Source: Trichoplax adhaerens (lineage: Eukaryota; Placozoa; Uniplacotomia; Trichoplacea; Trichoplacidae). From it: 64,000 nucleotides of DNA. A model generated the notes under the pieces. The model did no database searches. It saw only the letters and a program-made list of their open reading frames with translations, and was not told where the DNA came from. The stretch lies in assembly GCF_000150275.1 (NCBI RefSeq), contig NW_002060946.1, positions 8,045,379-8,109,378 on the forward strand, in the 5' to 3' direction. A program made the position numbers and the translations under genes. Shown one piece after another: positions 12,741-23,900 of the stretch (position 1 is its first letter; each line of letters starts with the position of its first letter).

Positions 12741-12899
12741 CAGGGATTGCTCAAAGAAAACCCATTTTCCACCGTCTCCTACTTCCTCTCTCTTACTATA
12801 TCCATGCAGTATAAACATACAGTAGAGCAATCCAAGAGAGAGGAGTAGAAGACGGTGGAAAAAGGGTAACATTTTTACTTGAGTCTTGAGTAGTCCCTG
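12741..12899. mobile_element. hAT-like MITE (inverted-repeat element)
   Basis: A 159-bp element with long imperfect inverted arms. The left end reads CAGGGATTGCTCAA and the right end, reverse-complemented, CAGGGACTACTCAA. The arms extend over about 55-65 bases and share TTTTCCACCGTCT and CTCCTCTCTCT-type segments. The flanks are near-identical: TGGTTTTA occurs just before the left end, and the same TGGTTTTA overlaps and follows the right end. This is compatible with an 8-bp target duplication in which one side has changed by a base. CAGGG termini with an 8-bp duplication are typical of hAT elements (family knowledge). There is no coding capacity. Confidence 0.7.
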
Positions 12900-13667
12900 G
12901 TTTTATGGTTAATCAATTTGTAATCGACGTACTGTATAGGCTCGTCTGACTCCAATGTGGAGTAAGTGAATCTTTGGATACATTTACTTCAAATATCCCT
13001 GAATTAACCATCGACATAAAATAGGCTTCCATTTTTCTTCAAAAATAAGTATACTGTACACATCGAAATAAAAATGTTATTAAAATCTTGCTACAACGGT
13101 TTCATGAAAGTCATCGGGCTGGACTGGACTGTCAGTTTGGATCATAGAGATACCTCTACGATTTTGTGAAAATCCTTTCACTGCCCTATGCAGTGTGCCG
13201 TGTGCCCCTCGTTCAACGCAAAATTATTATCGACAGGAGTAAACAAACTTTCAACACACATTTCCAATTCAGTATTACTACTACAGTAATAATATCTGCT
13301 AATATCATCAGCAACTACTAAAATAGAGGGAAAAAGAGGATTTATAAACCCTTACAATACATAATGCTAAACGTACAGGAATTCGATAGCAGCTCTAGAT
13401 AGTTGCCCATTATTCATTTCTTAACCGGGTAGCGGCTCTGCAGTCATGTCCAAGCACCAGGGATTTTCGGAGAGAAATTCCCTAGAACAGACACGCGGCA
13501 CAGCCGACTATCAAGTCAAATAACGTTTACAGGCACTATTCGAGATGCTTAGTCAACTCCTCTCATTAAGCTATGTCAACAAGAGCTTATAAATTTCAAA
13601 ATAGTCTCATGATTAATTGTTATATATATTGATATTGAATCGGATTGACTTCAATTATGGGAGGAAA
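12900..13667. other. Intergenic, upstream of the FUT8-like gene
   Basis: No gene seen. The right part is presumably the promoter and 5' UTR of the FUT8-like gene. A small hairpin AGGGATTT...AAATTCCCT lies at about 13459-13482. Confidence 0.4.
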
Positions 13668-14015
13668 ATGGAGTCGCCTTGGTCCTTTCACAATGCTGTA
13701 TCAAACACTGTTATAACTGCTAATGTCGAATTAGGGACAACGAAACACTTCTTTCCTATCGAAAATGGCCTCGACCTTCTCTCAAATGAAAACAACAATT
13801 TTCAGCAGGAAAGCTTTCATTTAGACGATGGAAACAAACTACGCATGTCTACTAGTCCAGTCGATCCTGCTGTGAGCCACCGCCTTGTTGCTCTAGTTAC
13901 CAACTTTAGTATTTCAAATACCCCTCCATTGCCTTTCTATCATGTCCATTTCTCATCATCAAACAGGATATCTGATTCGTCATGCTTTGGATTAGGATAT
14001 TCTTTGTACTATTGA
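13668..14015 (+). CDS. Upstream ORF overlapping the FUT8-like start (doubtful)
   Basis: An open frame of 115 codons plus stop from the ATG at 13668 (MESPWSFHN) that runs 34 bases past the FUT8-like ATG at 13982, in a different frame. The product is Ser/Asn-rich and matches no family I recognise. An ORF this long is uncommon but not impossible by chance in DNA of this composition. It could be an upstream ORF in the 5' UTR, an unrelated small gene or noise. Confidence 0.2.
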   Translation: MESPWSFHNAVSNTVITANVELGTTKHFFPIENGLDLLSNENNNFQQESFHLDDGNKLRMSTSPVDPAVSHRLVALVTNFSISNTPPLPFYHVHFSSSNRISDSSCFGLGYSLYY

Positions 14016-15487
14016 TCTGGTATATGACAATTGGTATTCATGTAGGAGCTCAATTTCAAGCAGAGAAAGATGAAACGGCCCAATTCGACGTACTAACTGA
14101 TTCAATGCAATACATGCCGACGATGAGAAGAGCATCACTTCTGGCTCAGCATCTTGAGGTTGATTATGGCTTAGGCAAGATCAATCCTAACCAAAATATT
14201 GATGAAAAGTATAGGTTAAAAGCTCTTAATGTTAGTCTATTAACTCAGCGTCGATTGCATGGCTTGCAATTTCCCCCAAATTGTTCGTCAGTCAAGCTAT
14301 TGCTATGTCAAGTGCCACCTCATGGTTTAGGAAGTGTTCTGCATCATCTAGCTTATTGTTTAATTTTTGGTTATGGACTGAATAGGACAGTTGTTTTTGA
14401 TTGGGAAGAATTTCGATATGAAATCCAATGGAATGATTACTTTTATCCATTAACCAATTGTACTGTAACGCCTGATATCCAAAATCAGGCTGCTAAATAT
14501 GATTTCACTTGGTTGGGACACGATCTTGCGCAACTTGATCATAAAGTCATCGCTTTTCCTTTCGGCTATATTCTTCATCGCCAATATGGTTATATGGTTC
14601 CGGCTGATCTAGTTGCAGATATTTTGCCTTGGTGTGATGATCCTGTTTTATGGTGGCATTCTTTAGTCATGCGTTACGTTCTATTACCAACATCGAAATT
14701 GCGATCATTACTATTAATGGCTCGAAAACGCTTACAATATCCGTCGTCTACGGTCGGTATTCATATTCGTCATACAGATAAACTATTTAAAGAAGCTAAA
14801 TATTACGGACTACAGGAATATCTTGAGATTGCAGATTCCTATTTTAAATCGTTAGCTAGCAATGGCAGTTCCGATGATACCAACAAAGCCATTTTTTTAG
14901 CCACGGATGATACAAAAGTTGCCCAACAATCAAAGTCCTTTCGTCATCAATATACCATTATAAATGATTATGATGCTACATCTCTTGCTGAAGGGAGCTA
15001 CTATAAATCACCAAGATATTCAAAGAGAGGATTTGAAACTGCACTCGTTGATATCTACCTTTTAGCTGCTAGTGACTATACTATTGTGACCATGTCATCC
15101 AACGTAGGAAGACTAGTATATGAAATTAAAAAAATTTATCTATGGCACGATATAAGTCATACTATATACAGTTTAGATGAAGCCTATAATTTATTTGGTT
15201 GCGATCGTTATATAATCCATCATCGCCAACGTGCAGTACATGTCGCTGTTAAGGAATACAAGGCTAAAGATGACAATAGGGAACTATCTCTTCAACCAGG
15301 GGATCTGGTATACTTTGAAAGATTGGGTTTGAGACCTAATCAATATTTTGGTTATTCTGAGACGTTGCAACGTCATGGAATCTATCCCATTGATTGCGTC
15401 AAAATTGTAACAAAAATTTATGATTATCCTGTATATGAAGAATTTGCAAAAACTACTATTAACCGATTAGAGCTTTATGATGGTTAG
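13982..15487 (+). CDS. FUT8-like GT23 fucosyltransferase, intronless
   Basis: A 501-residue type II membrane protein related to alpha-1,6-fucosyltransferase, the Golgi enzyme that adds core fucose to N-glycans. Residues 1-23 are a signal-anchor (MLWIRIFFVLLIWYM). The GT23 catalytic domain follows from about residue 100, with HIRHTDK at 261-267, Glu271, the FLATDD segment near 305-310 and SSNVGRLVYE at 372-381. An SH3-like tail (LQPGDLVYF...GIYPIDCV) spans about 437-473, the arrangement of FUT8. It lacks the long helical stem region of vertebrate FUT8 (about 575 residues). The second Arg of the family HxRR motif is His264, while the first Arg, the Asp-Lys pair and the downstream Glu remain. 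The gene has no intron, unlike most neighbours. It ends 280 bp from the convergent methyltransferase gene. Acceptor specificity cannot be read from sequence. Confidence 0.88.
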   Translation: MLWIRIFFVLLIWYMTIGIHVGAQFQAEKDETAQFDVLTDSMQYMPTMRRASLLAQHLEVDYGLGKINPNQNIDEKYRLKALNVSLLTQRRLHGLQFPPNCSSVKLLLCQVPPHGLGSVLHHLAYCLIFGYGLNRTVVFDWEEFRYEIQWNDYFYPLTNCTVTPDIQNQAAKYDFTWLGHDLAQLDHKVIAFPFGYILHRQYGYMVPADLVADILPWCDDPVLWWHSLVMRYVLLPTSKLRSLLLMARKRLQYPSSTVGIHIRHTDKLFKEAKYYGLQEYLEIADSYFKSLASNGSSDDTNKAIFLATDDTKVAQQSKSFRHQYTIINDYDATSLAEGSYYKSPRYSKRGFETALVDIYLLAASDYTIVTMSSNVGRLVYEIKKIYLWHDISHTIYSLDEAYNLFGCDRYIIHHRQRAVHVAVKEYKAKDDNRELSLQPGDLVYFERLGLRPNQYFGYSETLQRHGIYPIDCVKIVTKIYDYPVYEEFAKTTINRLELYDG

Positions 15488-15767
15488 GTTCCGATAGTGA
15501 TGTAAAATTGTGAATATACTTTAAAATTTTTCCAAATACGAAATATTTTATTCATTGAGAGAATCATGTATTACAGAGAACAGAAGCAAGCAGGACATAC
15601 TGTTATATCTTAATATTAAAACAATAGAATTTTGATACTAGGAGCAATAATTTCATCATTGTCTTTGTGAAGTATTTATTTTTTATCAATATAATACGCT
15701 TGTTTTGAGATGATTAGTCAGACCATAAACTTGTAAGAATACTATATCTACGTTAGTAAATCAAATT
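15488..15767. other. Convergent intergenic spacer
   Basis: A 280-bp AT-rich gap between the stop codons of two convergent genes. It must hold both 3' ends, so overlapping 3' UTRs are likely. Confidence 0.5.
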
Positions 15768-18146
15768 TCATTTGCTAGAAAGTTTATCACCAGTAGCCAA
15801 GATGCATTTGATATTGGTATATCTTCCAACAAATTTGATTGCCATTCCGACAAGTCGTAGTTGTATAAAAGCACGAGGTGCTATCAAACCAGAATATTTT
15901 TTGTACTGGTTGACACTGTATTCATAAAACCCTATTAGAGGCCAATAATACCGAAACAGTTAATATCTATATGGTCACCATGCTTTAGACAATACCTGCT
16001 ATAAACTCCTTAATATAGAAGTAAGGAGCAATATAAAATTGAACTTAATAAGGTGAACTACCCTCTGTTCATGCAGAATATAATTAGATAAATTAGGAGA
16101 TACCGACATTATTTCCTCAAATACACCTTATTTATAGTTTAAACTCTAAAACTATGCATTACTAACTCGATCAGCGGTAAAAATTATTAAATGCACGATC
16201 TTGCAATGTTTATGTCAGCGACTATCGTGAGCAAGTATAATTAATTAATACAAGATAGACGTATATTGCTGTACAACAGCATCACTTACCATTAAATACA
16301 TGTTCTGAAAGATCCACAATCCTGACATTACAAAAACCAGCAGATTTCATTTGCAACGCATAAGTATCCATGGATACCATATTCACTTTTGGAACCAGGA
16401 AGAATTTTGAGGCACAAGTCTTGACTAACTCTTGTAATAGTGATGATTTCCTACGGTCAAAAGAGTACCAGAAACCCTTAATTTCTATAAATAAGATTTT
16501 TACTACATTTTCGAAGTAGAAATTGCAGGATAGCTGAAATAGTTAATTTATATGTAAAAGCACAATTTTTAAACACTCACTTTACTATGCATTGATACCT
16601 GTTGTTAAATACGAAATCAATTAGACCTAGCGAACCACCTGGGCGTAGCAAGGCATACGCTTTGGAGAAGAATACTTCTCTAGTACGATAGTGGTAAGCA
16701 CTATCAAGGCTGACAATCTATTATATTACAAGAAGAAAACGAAATTTCATGAGGTCATAAGCCCATAAAATCATACATAAGTTATGAGCAATGTCATACA
16801 ATGTTATAATCAATTCACGTGCTGTAATATCAATCGAGCATATTTGTACATTGAATAAAAAATAGATAGTTTGTTTTTCTAATTAGATGCATACAATCTA
16901 ACCTTGTCAAAAGTAGCCCTGGCAAAGTTTAGATCATCCGCACTCCCCAGCATTAGCTGTACGCGTTTCTCTAACCCTAAATCCCTGACACGCCGTTTGG
17001 CAACCGCAACCTGAGTAAATTTTATTCAAAAATAGGAGCATTTATAATACTGTAGATTCACCTTAACTGTGAGCTATAAACAAGTGTTAGGTCTGATACA
17101 ATCATACGTATAACCTGGGATGGCACAACTTCCACCGCTATAATATCAACACCATAGTGTTGATGCCACCATATGTCTTGATCCCCACATCCAAAACCAA
17201 TATCTAAACATCGATTGCCAGGTTGCATATTGACAGCCTCAGCTAATTTGCCCGCCATTCTGGAACATGCTTGAGGGAAAATAACTATACCGGAAATAAT
17301 GATAATACCTGTGTGTTAGTGAATCAGAAAAATTTTTTAATTTACCAACTTGATACACCGTATCAGAAAGAGAATAGTCCGGAACAAAATATTTGTTCAG
17401 TAGAATCACAGAATACATTTCGATTTATTATCTAAGAATTAAGTATATACTTTATAATCATTTTTAAAACTGAATTATTTAGATAGTATCTCAGGTAGCT
17501 GAATTTGTATCAGTCAACCTGACAAATTTTATTGCAACGATAATACTATTTCATATTCAATATTTGATCGTAGTACAGCGCTACAACTTTTGCAAAGGGG
17601 TATCAAAAGCTAGATTAGATCTCTGTAGACTCTATACTTAATACCATTCAATGCTATACAATTATTTACGCTTGATCATCAATCTCAATTGAAGAATTTA
17701 ATGCTTAGTAACTAAAGTTTCAATCAGAAACAATCGCTAACTATCAGAATAGATAGATAACCAATAAAACCTTCAGTCATGGCTCATCACTGCATTGCAG
17801 TAATAAATGAAGAAATCTAAAAATTGGATATAGTCGTCATGTTATTACCTTCCTTATCGTCCCTCCTCTTTTCCCAATATCCAAAGTTCATCCAATAAGT
17901 GTCTATATTGCAATTCATCGCCATTCGACTTTCTTGAAATTGATTAATATCGTAAAATCTTGATAGTTCTGATGTGTTATTTAGCTTATTATCGTAATAT
18001 CTCCAAGTTAATAACTTAAAAGGGAACTTTATCATTGATTTAAGAAATCGTAATATTATATCGCCAAATAAACAATCAGATGCTAGTAAACCAATGATGG
18101 ACCCCATAAATAGAATTATGGCATCTCGTAAAGTTATATCAATCAT
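15768..18146 (-). CDS. Membrane-anchored SAM-dependent methyltransferase
   Basis: Class I methyltransferase of the Methyltransf_11/UbiE-like kind; the substrate is unknown. Exons: 18146-17849, 17269-17115, 17010-16903, 16717-16586, 16533-16290, 15931-15768. They total 1101 nt, 366 residues, and all phases close. The N-terminus has a hydrophobic stretch (IILFMGSIIGLLASDCLF), then the Y-x-x-x-FGYW segment found before the SAM domain in this class. Motif I is LDIGFGCGDQD, followed by an acidic end of strand 2 (VEVVPSQ), the LGSADDLNF loop, FDKIVSLDSAYHY, and LLRPGGSLGLIDF (post-I/motif III). The C-terminal AGFCNVRIVDLSEHV is typical of small-molecule methyltransferases. A putative alternative first exon lies at 17418-17346 (separate entry). 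A lipid or quinone-like substrate at a membrane is a guess from the anchor only. Confidence 0.85.
17346..17418 (-). CDS. Putative alternative first exon of the methyltransferase
   Basis: An open segment starting at an ATG (MYSVILLNKYF, 24 complete codons) and ending at a good donor (G then GTAAAT). It ends in phase 1, the phase required by the acceptor at 17269. Spliced there, it would replace the membrane-anchored N-terminus with a short one and leave the SAM domain intact. It is not needed for the main model, which joins 17849 to 17269 directly. Short open frames of this size occur by chance. Confidence 0.25.
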
Positions 18147-18964
18147 TATTAGAGCTGGTCTAAGGCTATTCGTTTAAAGAATTAGCAAGGAAGCATAACA
18201 TGAAAATCGCCCTATAATGCTTCAATCATCACTTCCAGGTATGGCTAAAATTGCATGATAGTAAAAAAAAATCTGCCGCCCTTTCTATAAATCACCTTGA
18301 GTTTGTCCTTTCAATTGGAGATTTCTATTCAGTAAACAGTGTACCGCATTTACGACCGACTTCTTTGAGGACCCAAAACTCTATGTTTTGGCTATTACTC
18401 TTTTGTACCTACTGTAGATTCTCCTGTAGTTGCGATTGAATTAAAGTATAGAAATTTTAATTTAGGAGAAAAATATTCTGTATGCAAGCGAATTATAGCC
18501 CAGTTACTCCTGATGTGCTTCAGTAGAGGAGTTGATTAGAGCTCCAATAAATGCCAGCAAGCTTTTTTAGCTGCTTAACTTAGTTGGTTTAGACAAGATA
18601 AAATAAGGCCAATGAGTACTACTGTAGTAAAATAGCTCGGTGCATACCAATTTCTCCAGTAAACTTAATAATAATGATTGCAGCTGGATAAGAACATCGA
18701 CGATTACCTCACCGGCTGCTGTAAAATGAGCTGTTGAACCTTGGAACTGGAAGATGGAGAATGGTCATTTCTCACTTTTATTTATTGCATTATATTTATA
18801 GTGTTTATACTAGTGTCTGTATTCCTATAGCATACAGCACCCAGTATATTTTATTGCTGTCCGTACGGCAATCCCGCTACTTTCAGAAGAGCTTCCTTCT
18901 ACGACGTTCGGGCGTATCTAGGAGAAGCTCTTAATTTGCCAACAGCTCTCTTTAAATCTCTGCT
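18147..18964. promoter_or_regulatory. Divergent promoter region
   Basis: An 818-bp gap between the start codons of the leftward methyltransferase and the rightward BPHL-type gene, so both promoters should lie here. I could not identify core promoter elements with confidence. Short ORFs inside are without family resemblance. Confidence 0.5.
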
Positions 18965-19894
18965 ATGATACAAGCATTACGTCGGATTAGACAAAATATA
19001 GCAACTGATTTCCTTTACTGTAGAAAGCATCGATTTAGTTACGGCAAATCTTGGTTTGCCAATTATAGCAAGTATAATAACAGGATGACGTCTGAATTAC
19101 CTAAGGATGTGCAATCGGGTAAGATTGAAATCAACGGTGTTGAGTTATATTATAGTAAACGAGGCCAAGGGCAGCCAGTAGTACTCTGCATGCCAGGCTC
19201 TTTCGGAACTGGTTTGAGCGATTTTAAGCATAACTTTTATGCCCTATCGGAGAGTATGACTGTTGTTACATTTGATCCTCGCGGCTATGGAAATTCAAGG
19301 CCTCCCGATCGACAATTTCCTGTCGATTTTTATCGTATCGACGCCGATGATACAATCCAGTTAATGAACAAGCTAGGTTTCGACAAATATTGCTTACTAG
19401 GATGGAGTGATGGTGGTATAACTGCCATTATTCATGCAGCTACAAATTCTAAAAGTGTTTCGAAATTGATTCTCTTAAATGCTTGTGCATACTTTACTAA
19501 GGCTGATTGTGATCTGATGGAGCCTTTAATGGATATCTCGAAATGGAATCCAAAAACCTTAGATGTTTTAAGTGGAATATATGGTCGAGAAACATTGGCA
19601 CAGATGAATAAGGATTATTACCAAACTTTCTTTCAAATATATAAAAACGGTGGAGATGTTTGCAAAGCAGACGCTGATAAAATAGTGTGTCCTACGTTAA
19701 TTGTTCATGGTGAAAAAGATCCTATGATACCCTCCCTTCATGCACATTATCTACATGAGCATATTAAACATTCCCATCTATGTATAGTCCCAGATGGAAA
19801 GCATGCCATACATAAGCGTCAGCCGGATAAAATCAACAAATTAGTAGAGAGATTCTTCCTTGAAGATGTAGCACCTCAATGGGATCAATTATAG
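18965..19894 (+). CDS. BPHL: BPHL-type alpha/beta hydrolase, intronless
   Basis: A 309-residue serine hydrolase of the biphenyl hydrolase-like (valacyclovirase) family, which cleaves amino-acid esters and related esters and is mitochondrial in mammals. The nucleophile elbow is GWSDGG with Ser148. The catalytic acid is Asp252 in HGEKDP and the base is His280 in DGKHAIH. The oxyanion-side segment DPRGYGNSRPP is at 104-114. All four regions match the family closely. The first 40 residues are basic with almost no acidic residues, consistent with a mitochondrial presequence, and a second ATG at Met41 just precedes the conserved domain. Length matches vertebrate BPHL (about 290). There is no intron, unlike the spliced neighbours on both sides. 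Confidence 0.92.
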   Translation: MIQALRRIRQNIATDFLYCRKHRFSYGKSWFANYSKYNNRMTSELPKDVQSGKIEINGVELYYSKRGQGQPVVLCMPGSFGTGLSDFKHNFYALSESMTVVTFDPRGYGNSRPPDRQFPVDFYRIDADDTIQLMNKLGFDKYCLLGWSDGGITAIIHAATNSKSVSKLILLNACAYFTKADCDLMEPLMDISKWNPKTLDVLSGIYGRETLAQMNKDYYQTFFQIYKNGGDVCKADADKIVCPTLIVHGEKDPMIPSLHAHYLHEHIKHSHLCIVPDGKHAIHKRQPDKINKLVERFFLEDVAPQWDQL

Positions 19895-20908
19895 ATTATG
19901 AGAATAGTCCTTAGACTCATGTATTGCCTTCGAGACCGGTCTTATAAAGCTATATGAGCATACGCATATTACGAAAGACGATGCTCTAAAATAGGAATAT
20001 AAGCATTTCTATTCTATTATAATTATGGTATTATGCCACAACTTATTAGTACAGTATCTGTGTTGTATCTAAAGCAAATGATACGTTTTTGTGGAATCTG
20101 CTGTACAGTATAGCACATGTGTTATTCGCCAATGTAAGTAAGTATGGCATACACCAAATATTGCAATGTTACAACATCAATATATGGAATCTGATTAGAA
20201 ATGCTAATACTTCAGTAATGCGCGATTGTAGCCAAAAAGTGGTTATCCTTTCTTCATGTTACTAGTGTACTGATTCTCGATTTCATTCATATGCCTTTTA
20301 ATTGTTCTTACTGAGAACAGACTTTGATTCTCAGTTTAAAGTAGTAATCTTTACATTTTTTATTATAAAAAAGTATTTAATTTTAATGAATATAACGCTG
20401 AATGACTGATTACGAGATAAACTGTAGATAACTTTCACAGTTATCCTTCGTAAAATGAGCCATCTCGAAAAAATAAAGGTATCATTATCTTTTAAACTTT
20501 TGAGCAAAATTCGATTCACTATTAATTTATAATCAATAAAACAGTCTACTATATTTTCTCACGTCCAACATATAATAACACATCTTCAATATTATTATCA
20601 AAGTAAGGTATATATCAGATGTACTATCATAAACACTCTGTAAAAATTACAATTTCTTATGATTATACATCATAGATAAAAGCTATGATACATATCAATT
20701 ACGGTAGCTATAAGCCAAACTTAATCTTAGGAGAACAAGCAAAGAATAATATCATAGGCATATTTTTGTAAGCAGTTATTCCAACTTGTACACAGTACAC
20801 ATTGGTAGATATAAAAATAGAAAACAAGATTTCAATTTCGATTAACGGCATTCATACCAAAGACTGAATAATATTGAAAAAATTCAACAAATTTATTTAC
20901 AATTAGTC
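19895..20908. other. Convergent intergenic spacer
   Basis: About 1 kb between the stops of the BPHL-type gene (+) and SLC35B3 (-). Strongly AT-rich, no exon recognised; it should include both 3' UTRs. Confidence 0.45.
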
Positions 20909-23900
20909 TTAGACTTTAAGTAAAACTTGTTCAGCGACAGATTTTTGTTTAAAAAGTTTAGTCTTACGAAGTTTGGCATTAATCCAGTCATCAATTACTG
21001 ACTTATTCTTTTTATAAATATTTAAAGCTATTCCTAATAATACGATCAAGCCAGACCATACATACTGTATTGTAAATGGCTTTTCAAAGAAGAGAAACGA
21101 TAAAACGACAGTTATCGCCTTCCGGAATGTGGTAACTATATAATTTAAGCAACATTTGATCAGAATCAAGCGTTTAACGTCGAAAATGACTATCTTATTA
21201 TAAGAAGTGCAATTACTTCAATAGAATAGTTATCAAAAGAACTCACCCGTGACTGCCATGAGGGCTCCAAATACACGAACTAATGTTAAAACCATGTTAA
21301 CACCAATATAGCCCGTAAAGGAGAGTATTGCGGCAAAGCCATAAATGGTCAATGCCTTATGACTACAAAATCGAAATGCCGGTCCCAACTGATTAGTGAT
21401 AAATAGAGCCATAAAAATGTATACGAACCCAATGGAAAACGAGTAAAATACCTACCAACAAAAGTAAAAGCAATTAGTATAGATCTAAGCTAATAGTAAT
21501 GAAGGTAGAGTAGAGAAAATCATTAGCTACTAGCTTGATGTGGCATTGTGAAATGTGAATGAATATATCCCAAAGTATAGAAAAATGGAATTTTATGAAG
21601 TAAACGTAGTAAGTGCTCATTACCATCTCTAAGTTGGTGCCATTGTATCCTTTCATTGCTTTTTCTTGTACATTACCGATAGCCGCATCAGCACATAAAG
21701 CCAAAGAAATTAGAATAACGCCAAAGGAATCAAATGTTGGTGAAACTTTACTATCTGCTAAGGTAAACAGAATTAGACCAACACACATCAAAAGAGCTGC
21801 AACGAGATCCGCAAGAGTATACTTTTTCCCTTGAATCAGGATGCCACCAATCATGACAGGTATGAGCTTACAACTTTTAAATATTACCTATTACAATAAC
21901 AATAATAATTATTGATGATTACTTCCTATTAGTTTAGTTAACACTTTACTCAGATGAAAGGTGGAATTGAAAATAAAGAGAACTAACAACAGCTGGTAAA
22001 GTCTCCGATGTAGATAATACTTAATGATACAGATTTTATAAACGACGACAATAGCTATTTTGAAACTCATTCAAGAATAGAGTTGAAGATGATAAAAGAT
22101 TTCAAAAATTGATTATTCAAAAATTTCAATATGATAATCAAAAGATCAATTCAGTCATGTAGTAACAATTAAGACACATTTTAATTTTATATAATGGTAA
22201 AAACCGATACATGAATAAAATTTTATCTTTTGGTAGACAAGCTAAGATTCCTACCTGAGTTGGGTAATTTAAATATCCTAAAGATGTATTGGATAAGCCA
22301 ATAGTTGCTACAGTTAAAAATGCAATAATCGCATAAATACGCAGTGGTATTCGCCTCTTTCGCGCAATCGGATTTTTTAGCTGCATTTCTATTGCACCAA
22401 ATATTGTGTAATAGCCAAACTGAACAAGGGTTAAGTACCATCCATATTGTTTGAAACCTTTGATGAGAAACATTCGCTCCTATTATGGATATTAAAAATT
22501 AATATAATCATTCTTTAGAAGCTACGCACATTGCATTTAGGATGTTATGATCAAGCATACGACTATACAAATGAAATTTTAATCCACAGGGATAGTTGTT
22601 GATGCTTAGTAATGTGTCCAGAAATGTAAAGGCATTTCCGTGTTGGCAATCTTTCACTTATGGTACACTTTACTGTAATATGCAGTTGTCTCGATATCGA
22701 CAATTAAGTGTCTCAACCAGTACGGTATTTGATACGCGGCCATTAACTTAAGTATCAGCTAGTTTAATTAATTTACACAACTACGCACACAAAATTGGGT
22801 TCGATACTCAATCAACAAGGATTTTCCTTAAATTGGCCAGCTTAGTGTGTCAATTGATATTTTACTCTAATTCAGTGGGAACATCTCTCCTAAGATGAAC
22901 AAACTATCAGATGATGTACTTCATTCATGCTATAACGAAATATAGAACCCAATTGCAATCTATTCCCAGCGCTTTATGATACTAATACTAAGATCCTAAA
23001 CTTCAGTGACAGTACTATCTCTATAATAAATCTTATTCCATCTTGACTGTCAATCTTTTAGCCCATGCATTTATAAACGATACTGGATTCCATCGTTGGT
23101 GTATGGACAAATGGGCACGTGTTTTCGGTCTCAATATGAAAAAAATACTTTTACAAAATTTGCTAATCAAACTGTAAGGGTTCAGTTCAAGACATGTAGT
23201 TGATCCAAAATTGAATGAACAGACTTTGAAACCCACAGCAAACTCAAGACTGTAAATAGTCCATCAGTAGCAGCACACTGCTTCAATTTAGAAGCAAGTA
23301 CTTTATCATATTGAATTTGAATTTTTTATCGGTAAATAAATATCTGGAAATGAAATTTATGTGAATTAAGACATATCCAAACATCAGCTTATGATTTTAT
23401 AAGTATACGATCTATTTCGTGAACGGGGGTCATTAGCAAGCATTCTTGATAGCCAACTTGAATTTCTGCATAATACTGAGCGTATAACAGAAGGAGAATA
23501 CATTATGCTGTACACTACTATTAAAATGGTCATCAATTGAATATAACCTTTGCCAATTAATTACTAATTACTAAACGATTGTGCACAAAGTGTTGGTGCA
23601 GAGTTGAAGTGTATTATTATTAATTCAATCCATGGTTAGGTGCTGAGGATTAGCTATTTTCTGTGAAATTAACCAGATATCAGCTACCGTCATAAGGATA
23701 AGCGATTTATTGTGATGTAACCGTTGCAACGTGAATTTCTCTTCTTAGAGTAGATGACTAGTAGCACTTTGATGGATTGCTGACAACTAACCTGAATGTA
23801 TCCATAAATTAAGTAGCAAGCTAAAACACCGCTAGACATTGCCATAAACTGCGACGAAGTCGACCAAGAATCGATGGAAAAGCCAAATAATGATATGCTA

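Noticed and set aside
13459-13482. Small AGGGATTT/AAATTCCCT hairpin as a second MITE
   Set aside because: Arms are under 10 bases and no flanking duplication is visible; this is within chance expectation.
23690-23790. Continuation of the SLC35B3 first-exon frame past 23792
   Set aside because: The conserved join to the second exon occurs at the donor at 23791; the extra residues are intronic.
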